This document shows, one piece after another, positions 7,441 through 14,432 of a stretch of DNA of 15,613 nt. The DNA lies in assembly GCA_002309875.1 (NCBI GenBank), contig DBYM01000071.1, positions 35,415-51,027 of the forward strand, in the 5' to 3' direction. Numbering within the stretch: position 1 is the first letter of the stretch; every line of letters begins with the position of its first letter. The notes under the pieces were generated by a model, which made no database searches, had not been told where the DNA came from, and saw only the letters and a list, made by a program, of their open reading frames with translations. The stretch comes from Cyanobacteria bacterium UBA1186 (lineage in GTDB: Bacteria; Cyanobacteriota; Vampirovibrionia; Gastranaerophilales; Gastranaerophilaceae). The position numbers were made by a program, and so were the translations under genes.

Positions 7441-7461
7441 CGGGTAAGTATATTTTACCCG
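7441..7461 (+). other. Small hairpin after the HExxH gene
   Basis: CGGGTAA (7441-7447) pairs with TTACCCG (7455-7461) around a 7-nt loop, directly after the stop codon. No T-run follows. It may help protect the 3' end of the message. Confidence 0.4.
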
Positions 7462-7552
7462 CCGGGCAAATGACGACTCAATGTCATTCTGACCTGTCAG
7501 CCAAAGAATCAGATCAATGTTATTAAAATTATTTTTTTCATTCACATACTTC

Positions 7553-7580
7553 GCCTCGATTGGTTTCGGGGCTTTTTTTT
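7553..7580 (+). terminator. Rho-independent terminator of the HExxH gene
   Basis: GCCTCG (7553-7558) pairs with CGGGGC (7567-7572), with one G-T pair and an 8-nt loop, followed at once by eight T (7573-7580). The T-run is on the plus strand, so it ends the plus-strand transcript; the convergent minus operon stops at 7587. Confidence 0.8.
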
Positions 7581-7586
7581 ATACCC

Positions 7587-8975
7587 CTAGGCAAGGTATT
7601 TTTGCAGGGTTTCCTTGTCGAATATTTCTATGCTTTCACGTGAATGAATAAATACAAGGCAGGAAATCAGGGATTTGAATGATTGGAAGTCCTCAAAAGC
7701 AAGTTTCTGCCTTAAATCCGTCATACTGTTTGCCATAAACTCGGTTATAACAGTTTTGTCGTTATAAAACAGTTCTGACAAAAATTCGAATGCTTCACGG
7801 GTTTTAATTCCTTCAAGATAAATCAAATCCGGCTGCTGAAATTCAACAAATCGAAGTGCTTTATCCATATTAAACCCGATATTTTCATTCAGTTCGCACT
7901 GATGAATGTATTTGAGTTCATATTTTGCAATGGATTCTATTGTCATAACGTTTTTGTTGCGGACATCTGCATTCATAAGCATTGAATAAATAATATGAGT
8001 TTTACCGCTCAGGGGAGAACCGCAGACAAGAATAATTCCCGGTTTTTCCGTTGCATTCATAAGGATTGCACGCTGTTTTTCGTCGGTTACGATTTTGTCT
8101 AACGTTTTTGGCGGCTTGTAAATTTTGAGCGAGATCCTCTCTCCCATAATTGTCGGGAAAGATGAAACGGACGCTATAAGCATCGTATTATCAACTTTGA
8201 AACATAATTTCCCGAGTTGCGGAATTTCGCATACCGAAGGGTCTAAGTTTGAAAGCGTTTTTAATTTGGAAACAAAAGCCGAATTCAAAATTGCAGGAAT
8301 TGTCCCTTTATCCAAAATTTCACCGTGTTGTTTGAATACAACTTTTAAACCTTCTTCAACCTGTTCAAAATTGAGTTCGTGAATATCTTCAATGATTGCC
8401 TGCTTAAGAATTGCACGAATAACCCTCTGAATATGCTCTTCTCCTGAATCTTCCTTATGCAGTTCCTCTGTCCAGTCAAATTCTTCGCCTTCCTCCTGCA
8501 AAATAATATCATCTACAGTATCGGCAACCTTATAATATTCGTCAATTTTTTTCATAATGCTTGCTTCTGAAGCAATAACCGGCTCGATTGAACATTCCGC
8601 AGTTTCCACAACCTTATCTATTGCAAACAAATCTAACGGGTCTGACATTGCAACAGTCAAAACATCTTCAATTTTGAAAAGCGGAATCATTCGGTATCTT
8701 CTTGCATCGGGGAAAGCAATAAAACTGAAACATTTCGGATCCGGCGAATAGTCCTCAAGGTTTACATAAGGCAGATGTAATTTCCCCTCCAAGAATTTAA
8801 GCAGGGTTTCCTCTGACAGTATTCCCGAAGATATAAGCGCATGGCCGATATTTACGTTCTGTACGTCTGCAAGTTCTTCCGCCTTTTCAAGAGTTTCGTA
8901 AGACACAATTCCGTCACGTACAAGTTCGTATTTAAGTTTTTCTAATGTTTTATTGTTTATAGTGCTTTCAACCAT
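7587..8975 (-). CDS. GspE/PilB-like ATPase homologue with degenerate catalytic motifs, 462 aa
   Basis: The fold is that of type II secretion / type IV pilus assembly ATPases. Residues about 10-145 form an MshEN-like N-domain with two repeats (LVRDGIVSYETLEKA; NIGHALISSGILSEETLLKFL), then a linker, then the ATPase core. Walker A is kept (GSPLSGKT, 319-326). Other motifs are eroded. The Walker B/catalytic segment normally GEIRD reads LEGIKT (387-392), so the catalytic Glu position holds Gly. The Asp box reads TIESIAKY instead of TxEDPxE. The His box (usually TLHTNDA) reads TEFMANSMTD. The four-cysteine zinc site is absent and the protein is about 100 residues short. It is the last gene of the kinase operon, nine bases after the previous stop, with AAGGG as its binding site. 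ATP binding is plausible; motor activity is doubtful. A regulatory or structural role is my inference. Confidence 0.85.
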   Translation of the reverse strand: MVESTINNKTLEKLKYELVRDGIVSYETLEKAEELADVQNVNIGHALISSGILSEETLLKFLEGKLHLPYVNLEDYSPDPKCFSFIAFPDARRYRMIPLFKIEDVLTVAMSDPLDLFAIDKVVETAECSIEPVIASEASIMKKIDEYYKVADTVDDIILQEEGEEFDWTEELHKEDSGEEHIQRVIRAILKQAIIEDIHELNFEQVEEGLKVVFKQHGEILDKGTIPAILNSAFVSKLKTLSNLDPSVCEIPQLGKLCFKVDNTMLIASVSSFPTIMGERISLKIYKPPKTLDKIVTDEKQRAILMNATEKPGIILVCGSPLSGKTHIIYSMLMNADVRNKNVMTIESIAKYELKYIHQCELNENIGFNMDKALRFVEFQQPDLIYLEGIKTREAFEFLSELFYNDKTVITEFMANSMTDLRQKLAFEDFQSFKSLISCLVFIHSRESIEIFDKETLQKYLA

Positions 8976-8984
8976 TTTATACCC

Positions 8985-9383
8985 TTATTTTTTATTCATT
9001 TTAAAGTATTTATACTCTGTTGAATTATTGTCTGCCAACCTGGAAAGGCATTCAAATATTGTCGGTGTTCCTAATTTGTATGTTCCCTCTGCTACCTTCT
9101 CCCCGTTAGTGGTGAAATATCCGATTACGTTGTGTTCAGAAGGTTTTAGCCCTTTACCTGTGCTGAGAAATCCTACATCAATCATTCCGGTCAAACCATG
9201 CGGTGACAAATATAAATCATAACCTTGTTGTTCAACATATTCAGTCAATGTCCGATTAGAACTGTTTGTCTTGTTTAAAAGTTCTTTTACCTTTTTCTGT
9301 GCGATTTGCTGACCTTTGTTAAAATGCTTTTTTGATATGTAAAGTTGACCAAAACTAACTGAATTTATCCCCCGGGTTTGCAT
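8985..9383 (-). CDS. Lineage-type hypothetical protein, 132 aa
   Basis: I do not recognise a domain. The N-terminus MQTRGINSVSFGQLY resembles the INxVSFG-type openings common among uncharacterised Gastranaerophilales proteins. A basic helical stretch (KKHFNKGQQIAQKKVKELLNKT) follows, then a mixed strand region (residues about 55-110) rich in Gly, Tyr and Thr. There is no signal peptide or membrane segment. The ATG lies only three bases after the response-regulator stop, with GGAG inside the end of that gene, so translation is coupled to it. The position between a response regulator and a GspE-like ATPase suggests a role in the same pathway, for example as an adaptor, but nothing in the sequence proves this. 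Confidence 0.78.
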   Translation of the reverse strand: MQTRGINSVSFGQLYISKKHFNKGQQIAQKKVKELLNKTNSSNRTLTEYVEQQGYDLYLSPHGLTGMIDVGFLSTGKGLKPSEHNVIGYFTTNGEKVAEGTYKLGTPTIFECLSRLADNNSTEYKYFKMNKK

Positions 9384-9386
9384 AAT

Positions 9387-9785
9387 TCAGGCTTCTCCTT
9401 CTGCTGCACCTTCTCCTTCGTCTTTGCCCAAATACTCTTCAACCTTTTTTACAATCTGGTCGAGTTCAAAAGGTTTTGTTATATATTCATTAACTCCCGT
9501 TTCTTCGCCGATTGCCTTGTCCTCAAGTTGGGAACGTGCCGTTACCATAATTATCGGAATATCTTTGTACTTGTTGTCATATTTCAAAAGACGGCTGATT
9601 TTGTAACCGTTGATTTTTGGCATCATAACATCAAGGATAATCAAATCCGGCATAATTTCTTTGGCAAGCCTTAAACCGTCTTCACCGTTAAATGCCGTGT
9701 AGCACACAAAACCTGATACCTCAAGAACGAATTTCAGGCTTTCCACAATATCCTGTTCATCATCTACTATAAGAATCTTTTTCAT
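9387..9785 (-). CDS. Single-domain response regulator (CheY/Spo0F-like), 132 aa
   Basis: This is a receiver domain without a DNA-binding output domain. The motifs are complete: acidic pair Asp8-Asp9 in ILIVDDE, phosphoacceptor Asp52 in LIILDVMMP, switch Thr82 in IIMVTAR, and Lys104 in YITKPF. After the domain ends near residue 121 comes an unusual acidic, Gly/Ala-rich tail (GKDEGEGAAEGEA). I prefer the ATG at 9785 to the one at 9800: MKKILIVDDE is the usual receiver start, and GGGAG (9796-9792) lies six bases upstream. The gene overlaps the end of the kinase gene by 26 bp, so the kinase is its probable phosphodonor. Output must go through protein contacts, perhaps to the two downstream gene products. 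Confidence 0.93.
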   Translation of the reverse strand: MKKILIVDDEQDIVESLKFVLEVSGFVCYTAFNGEDGLRLAKEIMPDLIILDVMMPKINGYKISRLLKYDNKYKDIPIIMVTARSQLEDKAIGEETGVNEYITKPFELDQIVKKVEEYLGKDEGEGAAEGEA

Positions 9786-11769
9786 GTACTTCTCCCTCAA
9801 TCTCGTATGAATACATTATATCACATTCTCCGTAAACATTCTTCTTATGTTCAACAAGGGTGTCTATTTTCTTCTTTAAAAATTCTGCCGACGGCTTATC
9901 ACCATCTATAACCACCATTGAAAGCGATGTTAAAGAGCCTTCTTTTTCCACAAGAGAATTTGACATATATGTCTTATTCAAAAGGTTTTCTTCATTTATA
10001 AGATTTTCAATAACTTCGTTTGTTGATTTGATTTTGATTATCGCAACCGTACTGCCGTTTGACCGTGCTTTTTGAATAAGTTGTTTTTTAATCATATTAA
10101 AATTGCTCTTGTCATTCGCAACAGGAATTACGAAATAAAACTTTGAGCCTTTGTTGATTTCGGAATCACACCATATTGCACCGTTATGGGATTCCATAAG
10201 TTGACGTGCAATAGGAAGTCCGAGACCTGAGCCTCCGACCTGACGTGAAAGCGAATTTTCTATCTGAGCAAATTTATCAAAAACGTGGTTTAAATCTTTG
10301 CGCTCAATTCCGATTCCGTGATCCTCCACACAAACCTGAAGATAATTTCCCTGAAGTTTTTTGATATCTTCTTCAAAGCACTGATCATAATGAAGTTCCC
10401 TTGCATTTACAACTTTTGATGTTATTTCAATATCGCCTGCCTGAGTAAACTTAATTGCATTTGAAACAAGGTTTGTCAAAACCTGCTCAATACGGTTGGA
10501 ATCAGCATAGACCTCCGCAGATTCTTCGGGAGGGGTGTATTTTATTGTTAAACCCTTTTCGTTTGCGACTTCCGCAAGATTGTTTTTAACATACTCTATT
10601 ACAGGCTCGATATGAGTTAATTCAAATTTGAAATCCATCTTGCCCGCTTCGATTTTTGAAATATCAAGCAGGTCGTTTATAATTCCTGAAAGCCTTATGG
10701 AATTACGTTTCCCCATCGTAACAAATTTTTGAATATTTTCCGTCATCGCTCCCGCTTTACCGCTCAGAATAATATCCATTGCATTTTTAATTGCCGTCAA
10801 AGGTGTCCTGAGTTCGTGCGAAACAATTGAAATAAATTCGGATTTCAGGCGTTCGAGTTTCTGAAGTTTTCTGTTTGTCATCTTTAATTCTTCATAAAGA
10901 GATGCGCTCTTGAGCGGAAGAATAACCTGCTGAACAAGTGTCTGAAAAACCGTTGCATCTTCCGTTGAAAAAGGTTTTTCTCTGTATATTTCCGTAAATC
11001 CGAAAAATTCATCATTAAGCATAATGGGCGCAAACATATTGTCATATCTCAGAATTGAAAAATCATATTCCTGAAAATTGTGCTTTATGTTTTTCTCAAT
11101 TTTTAAGTTCCCGATTTTTATATCAAGCGGAGGATCTTCGAGCAAAGATTTATAACTCAGTATGGCTCTGAGTTTTAAGGCTTCAAGCAGTCTGTCCGAT
11201 ACTTTGTAAAGCGAATCTATTATCAAAACGGGCTCACGTTCGGAACGAAAAGTTAAAGTGCATGAAAGTTCGAAATTCAAAGATTTTTCCAAACCCTCAA
11301 TCATAATCCTCAGCAGTTTATCCTTGTCAAGCGAGCCTGCGAGTTGAGAACTTGTATTATACATAACGTTGAGTTGATAAAGACTGCGCGCAAGTTCCTG
11401 ATTGGATTTTGTCATTTTTAAAAGCGACTGCCTTGTTTTTAATGCCGAATCAACGGTAGCGGAAAGCAGTTTTTTATCAATGGGTGCTTTGATAAAAAGA
11501 TTAACATTATGCGTCACGTCTTTGTTGTGCTTTGTTTCTCCCAAAATCAACAGGATAACCACAGGGTATTGTTTAATTTTTCGGCATAACGCCTTGAAAT
11601 CCAAACCCGACAAATCACCGTCAATTATAACAATATCAGGTTCTTCGACTTTAAGAGTATCAAAAACAAGGGTTTCATCAACAGTCGTGATGACTTCATC
11701 TGAAGAAAACACTTCCCTGACAACCTGATCTTTTACCTCATCTCCACTTATCAACAAAAACTTTGTCAT
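9760..11769 (-). CDS. Hybrid sensor histidine kinase with N-terminal receiver-like and GAF-like domains, 669 aa
   Basis: Domain order: a receiver-like domain at 1 to about 115 (IVIIDGDLSG with Asp50; LFIKAPID with the conserved Lys). Next is a GAF-like sensor at about 135-290. The HisKA domain has the phosphorylated His318 in IVSHELRTPL. The HATPase region has its N box EQVLTNLVSNAIKF near 428-441, G1 DHGIG at 483-487 and G2 GGSGLGL at 512-518. No membrane segment is seen, so it is a cytosolic sensor. About 120 further residues (about 550-669) are not part of a normal kinase and may be a shrunken GGDEF-like or receiver-like fold (SLSMVVIDGDKPSAEF). Starts at 11775 and 11769 both lack a Shine-Dalgarno. 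I chose 11769 because a -10 box six bases upstream predicts a leaderless mRNA starting there. It heads a four-gene operon. Confidence 0.92.
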   Translation of the reverse strand: MTKFLLISGDEVKDQVVREVFSSDEVITTVDETLVFDTLKVEEPDIVIIDGDLSGLDFKALCRKIKQYPVVILLILGETKHNKDVTHNVNLFIKAPIDKKLLSATVDSALKTRQSLLKMTKSNQELARSLYQLNVMYNTSSQLAGSLDKDKLLRIMIEGLEKSLNFELSCTLTFRSEREPVLIIDSLYKVSDRLLEALKLRAILSYKSLLEDPPLDIKIGNLKIEKNIKHNFQEYDFSILRYDNMFAPIMLNDEFFGFTEIYREKPFSTEDATVFQTLVQQVILPLKSASLYEELKMTNRKLQKLERLKSEFISIVSHELRTPLTAIKNAMDIILSGKAGAMTENIQKFVTMGKRNSIRLSGIINDLLDISKIEAGKMDFKFELTHIEPVIEYVKNNLAEVANEKGLTIKYTPPEESAEVYADSNRIEQVLTNLVSNAIKFTQAGDIEITSKVVNARELHYDQCFEEDIKKLQGNYLQVCVEDHGIGIERKDLNHVFDKFAQIENSLSRQVGGSGLGLPIARQLMESHNGAIWCDSEINKGSKFYFVIPVANDKSNFNMIKKQLIQKARSNGSTVAIIKIKSTNEVIENLINEENLLNKTYMSNSLVEKEGSLTSLSMVVIDGDKPSAEFLKKKIDTLVEHKKNVYGECDIMYSYEIEGEVHEKDSYSR

Positions 11770-11775
11770 AGCCAT

Positions 11776-11805
11776 ATTCTAGCAAAAATAGCGCAAAAAG
11801 TACAA
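11776..11805 (-). promoter_or_regulatory. Promoter of the kinase operon (leaderless type)
   Basis: Minus strand: TTGTAC (11805-11800), an 18-base spacer, then TAGAAT (11781-11776) with an upstream TGC that makes an extended -10. Transcription should start about seven bases on, at 11769, the A of the second ATG. Confidence 0.55.
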
Positions 11806-11807
11806 TT

Positions 11808-11831
11808 TTGTTATAATCATAAACAGGAGGG
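11808..11831 (+). promoter_or_regulatory. Extended -10 promoter and strong RBS of the DUF1653 gene
   Basis: TGTTATAAT ends at 11817 and forms an extended -10 box; no clear -35 is seen. The expected start of transcription (about 11824) lies directly before a perfect AGGAGGG (11825-11831), five bases from the ATG. The promoter is back to back with that of the kinase operon. Confidence 0.6.
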
Positions 11832-11836
11832 CTGCC

Positions 11837-12040
11837 ATGCAGGGAATTTTGGCCGGAAAAACATACAGGCATTTTAAAGGGAATATGTATAAGGTTGTCG
11901 GGTTTGCAAAACATTCTGAAACAACAGAGGATATGGTCATATACGAATCTTTAAGAAACGGAACATTGTGGGTAAGACCTGCTTCAATGTGGAATGAAGT
12001 TGTTGATGACAAAGGAACACTGAGGTTTACTCTATGCTGA
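11837..12040 (+). CDS. DUF1653 family protein, 67 aa
   Basis: The whole protein matches the DUF1653 pattern: GKTYRHFKGNMYKVVGFAKH, then SETTEDMVIYESL, then LWVRPASMW. The domain is a small beta-rich fold found alone in many bacteria, and its function is not established. There is no signal peptide. Length is typical (60-75 aa). The start is fixed by a perfect AGGAGG five bases upstream. The last codons overlap the start of a 52-residue gene (ATGCTGA), so the two are expressed as one unit. The promoter is divergent from the kinase operon. Confidence 0.92.
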   Translation: MQGILAGKTYRHFKGNMYKVVGFAKHSETTEDMVIYESLRNGTLWVRPASMWNEVVDDKGTLRFTLC

Positions 12041-12192
12041 CAAAGGAAGTCAGAGATTGGCTCGGAAAAGTCGATAGAGGTCAATATTCGTATGAAGATG
12101 CAATGTCCGAATTTATCCGCTTTTCATCTTTTCTTGCAAGAGAAGAAATGCTGATGTTAAAAAACAAACTCAAAGAGCGTTACATGTCTTAA
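12034..12192 (+). CDS. Small protein, 52 aa, translationally coupled to the DUF1653 gene
   Basis: The ATG at 12034 lies inside the end of the DUF1653 gene, sharing seven bases (ATGCTGA). The product begins MLTKEVRDWLGKVDRGQYSY and continues through EDAMSEFIRFSSFLAREEML to the end MLKNKLKERYMS. It is charged, helical, and has no signal peptide or cysteine. The pattern (amphipathic helix, then a short loop, then a longer basic helix) suggests a small folded helical hairpin or a partner-binding peptide. I do not recognise a family. Evidence that it is real: the stop-start overlap, matching codon use, and an otherwise unexplained 150-bp gap after the DUF1653 gene. AGGTTTA (12023-12029) is a weak possible ribosome binding site. 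Confidence 0.7.
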   Translation: MLTKEVRDWLGKVDRGQYSYEDAMSEFIRFSSFLAREEMLMLKNKLKERYMS

Positions 12193-12273
12193 TATTTACC
12201 CCAAAAACATGCAATTTTGCCGTATTGATTAACTTTATATAGATGTAGGCAGATTTTGTAGGTTATATCATTT

Positions 12274-13701
12274 ATGGCGGATTATTTAAACAATCTGAAT
12301 AATGTCCCATATACTGCGCCCGCTGTGACTTTTGAGGCGCAGAACAAATCTGCCGTTATAACAGAGCCTATTGACAAAATCACCAACAAAATTGAGGAAG
12401 AGAGCAAAAAACATTACAATAAACAGGCAATAACCGTAGGAGTTGTCGTTACGGTTGTAACAGGCCTTGTTGCACTTTTAAATCCGAGATATTCCAAAAA
12501 ATTTGCCCAAAAAATACATCAAAGACAAGTTAAAATTTCCGATAAAATAAGAGAAACACGAAACAGCAAATTCGTAAACGGTATCTACAAAGCCTATTCT
12601 GCCGTAACAATGTGGTTTGCAAAAGGAGTTAACTTTGTAAACAATGTTAACCCGATGAAAGATACTATTTTCAAAAATTTCTGTACAAAAGAAAAAGAGT
12701 TTGCAAAGGTTAACGGTCCGAAAACAAAAAACCTCCTGCAAAAAATTGATAAACAAGTCGTCAAATGTACGTCTAAATTTCATAACGGAATTACAAATCT
12801 GTTTGACAAAATAAGTGTTTTTACCGTTAAAAACAGTTACAAAAAATCTGCCAAAGAACTTGATAAACTGGAAAACTTTTTAAGACAAAATCTTGATAAA
12901 GTTTCAAAAGAAGAACGAGCCGCAATAGAGAAAAAACTTGCCGAAATATCGCAGGTGAGGGTGCATTTTAACGAACAGAATGTCGTCGAAAGGCTCGGCA
13001 AACAAGAAAGTTATATGTCCAATCTGAAAGACGATTTTATGAAACAGTGGGAAGAATATAAAGAGGGTTACAGAAACAGATGGGTACGAAACGGAGATAA
13101 TTTTATAAATAATCTGTACTACTGGCCTGAAGAAATTTTAAAATCTTCACGGGAAAAAGTCGAAAATGCGGGAAACAGTATTGTAGAAAAATTAATCTGC
13201 ACCCAAGAAGGTAAAAAAGGCGCTTACGACGAAATTATAGAAAAAATATCAGCAGGTCTGAATGACAGTGAGAAACAGTCTCTCGGCAAATTATACAAAA
13301 ACGCAAAAACATCTCTTGAAAAAGCAAACCATAACGAATGTGTGGAATATTTTGACAAGAAAAGAGATTTGGTGCTCGGAAGTGCACCTACAGACGTCTT
13401 TTCAGCCGTAACTCTGCTTACAATTGCCGGTATAGCATTGGCTTCTGCCGATGAAAAACAAAGACGCCTTTCAAGACTTGTAACAGGTGTTATTCCCGCC
13501 ATTGCAGGTCTCGGAGTTTCAATCGGTATGACTGCAGCACTGATTTCGGGAGGGAAAAGCCTGATGTACGGTTTGATTGCATCTGCAATCGTAAACAGAA
13601 TCGGAATATTGGTTGATAAATATTTACTCGGAAATAAAGCCTACTATGAAAATACAAAATCTGCAAAATTAACAACAGAAAAGGAGGAAAAACGTGCTTA
13701 G
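12274..13701 (+). CDS. Membrane-anchored coiled-coil protein of unknown function, 475 aa
   Basis: I do not recognise a named family, although the style is that of lineage-restricted Gastranaerophilales proteins. The layout is clear. A soluble N-terminus (1-50) is followed by one membrane helix at 51-69 (AITVGVVVTVVTGLVALL). A long Lys/Glu-rich helical region with likely coiled coil follows (about 75-360, for example 190-227). Then come three membrane helices close together: 373-391, 402-424 and 428-447, rich in Gly and Ala. A short basic tail ends the protein. No Sec-type cleavable signal is seen. The ribosome binding site is weak (TAGG, 12259-12262) and I see no convincing promoter in the 81 bp upstream. 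The stop codon overlaps the stop of the convergent kinase gene. A structural, pore-forming or envelope-organising role would be guesswork. Confidence 0.82.
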   Translation: MADYLNNLNNVPYTAPAVTFEAQNKSAVITEPIDKITNKIEEESKKHYNKQAITVGVVVTVVTGLVALLNPRYSKKFAQKIHQRQVKISDKIRETRNSKFVNGIYKAYSAVTMWFAKGVNFVNNVNPMKDTIFKNFCTKEKEFAKVNGPKTKNLLQKIDKQVVKCTSKFHNGITNLFDKISVFTVKNSYKKSAKELDKLENFLRQNLDKVSKEERAAIEKKLAEISQVRVHFNEQNVVERLGKQESYMSNLKDDFMKQWEEYKEGYRNRWVRNGDNFINNLYYWPEEILKSSREKVENAGNSIVEKLICTQEGKKGAYDEIIEKISAGLNDSEKQSLGKLYKNAKTSLEKANHNECVEYFDKKRDLVLGSAPTDVFSAVTLLTIAGIALASADEKQRRLSRLVTGVIPAIAGLGVSIGMTAALISGGKSLMYGLIASAIVNRIGILVDKYLLGNKAYYENTKSAKLTTEKEEKRA

Positions 13702-14213
13702 CGAATTATTTGAACAACTTTTAAGATTTCTTCTCTCAGGTTTTCGTAATCCCTGTTATTGTCGATTACAAAATCCCAATCCCGAATATTATCTAAATCA
13801 ACTTCGGTAACATCATCTTCTCCGATAAGTTTGCCCCCTCTGAGTTCTCTCAAAGAGCGTTCTGTTTCAATGCGTATTGAAATTGCACCCGCCTTTTTGA
13901 AAACTTCGTACTCGTGTTTTATTCTGACGTCTGTTACAACGATTTTTCCTTCCTGAGAAATAATTTTGTCGAGCCAATAGTCGGGTGATTGGGCTCTGCC
14001 GAAGTTCCCGAGGTCAATAAGGCCTTGTCTGTATTTGGATTTATTACTTTCTATTTCTTCAAACGAAAGGTTATGAATTTTTCCGTATTCGAGTTTTATA
14101 ATATCGCCCATTGCAAAACGTCTGTATTCGGGCATTTCCTCCATAAGTATTTTTGCCGCAGTGTCTTTACCCGAATATTGTTTGCCTGAAAATATTATAA
14201 TTTTTTCTGCCAT
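13698..14213 (-). CDS. P-loop nucleotide kinase (dNMP kinase / dephospho-CoA kinase-like), 171 aa
   Basis: Walker A reads SGKQYSGKDT (residues 9-18) directly after the first strand, with Asp17 in the position typical of dNMP-kinase-like and phosphomevalonate-kinase-like folds. IVVTDVRIKHEYEVFKKAG (about 91-109) is the second-strand Asp-Arg motif, and SIRIETERSLRELR supplies LID-type arginines. The end pattern TEVDLDNIRDWDFVIDNNRDYENL matches the conserved S/T-E-xxLD...D-xxIxN signature of deoxynucleoside monophosphate kinase relatives. The substrate cannot be read from sequence; a (deoxy)nucleotide is most likely. AGAGGA stands close before the ATG, 11 bp after yidD, as third gene of the operon. 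The stop overlaps the convergent gene by four bases. Confidence 0.8.
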   Translation of the reverse strand: MAEKIIIFSGKQYSGKDTAAKILMEEMPEYRRFAMGDIIKLEYGKIHNLSFEEIESNKSKYRQGLIDLGNFGRAQSPDYWLDKIISQEGKIVVTDVRIKHEYEVFKKAGAISIRIETERSLRELRGGKLIGEDDVTEVDLDNIRDWDFVIDNNRDYENLREEILKVVQIIR

Positions 14214-14224
14214 AAATCCTCTTT

Positions 14225-14431
14225 TTACGGAACAGGGTCATACCCGCCTTCATTGAGCGGGTGGCATCTTACTATCCGTTTAACTCCAAGCCACGAGCCT
14301 TTGAAAAATCCGTATTTAATTATTGCCTGCTTTGTATATTCGGAGCAGGTCGGATAAAATCTGCATCTTGAAGGCGTCAGTGCGGAAATTTTCTGATAAA
14401 TACCGATTAAAAACAAAGCAAGACGTTTCAT
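14225..14431 (-). CDS. yidD: Membrane protein insertion efficiency factor YidD
   Basis: YidD is a small membrane-associated protein that assists YidC-dependent insertion of inner-membrane proteins. The full family signature is present: an amphipathic N-terminal helix (MKRLALFLIGIYQKIS), CRFYPTCSEYTKQAI with Cys23 and Cys29, then RCHPLNEGGYDPVP with Cys56. Length (68 aa) is normal. In many bacteria yidD lies in the rpmH-rnpA-yidD-yidC cluster; here it is instead the middle gene between a degenerate phosphoesterase and a nucleotide kinase. Its ATG follows the upstream stop by one base (TAG-A-ATG), with AAGGA in the end of that gene. Confidence 0.96.
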   Translation of the reverse strand: MKRLALFLIGIYQKISALTPSRCRFYPTCSEYTKQAIIKYGFFKGSWLGVKRIVRCHPLNEGGYDPVP

Positions 14432-14432
14432 T

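Noticed and set aside
7553..7580. Terminator acting in both directions for the convergent kinase operon
   Set aside because: On the minus strand the hairpin is not followed by a U-run, so only plus-strand termination is supported.
9378..9674. Plus-strand frame opposite the response regulator
   Set aside because: Shadow of a complete receiver domain on the other strand.
11779..12084. Minus-strand 101-codon frame opposite the DUF1653 gene
   Set aside because: Antisense to a recognised family with a perfect Shine-Dalgarno; it also runs through both divergent promoters.
13694..13810. Plus-strand GTG frame of 38 codons behind a strong GGAGG (13683-13687)
   Set aside because: The GGAGG falls in Lys-Glu-Glu codons of the 475-aa gene, and the frame is antisense to the conserved C-terminus of the nucleotide kinase. 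The start signal is probably a coincidence, although peptide data could change this.
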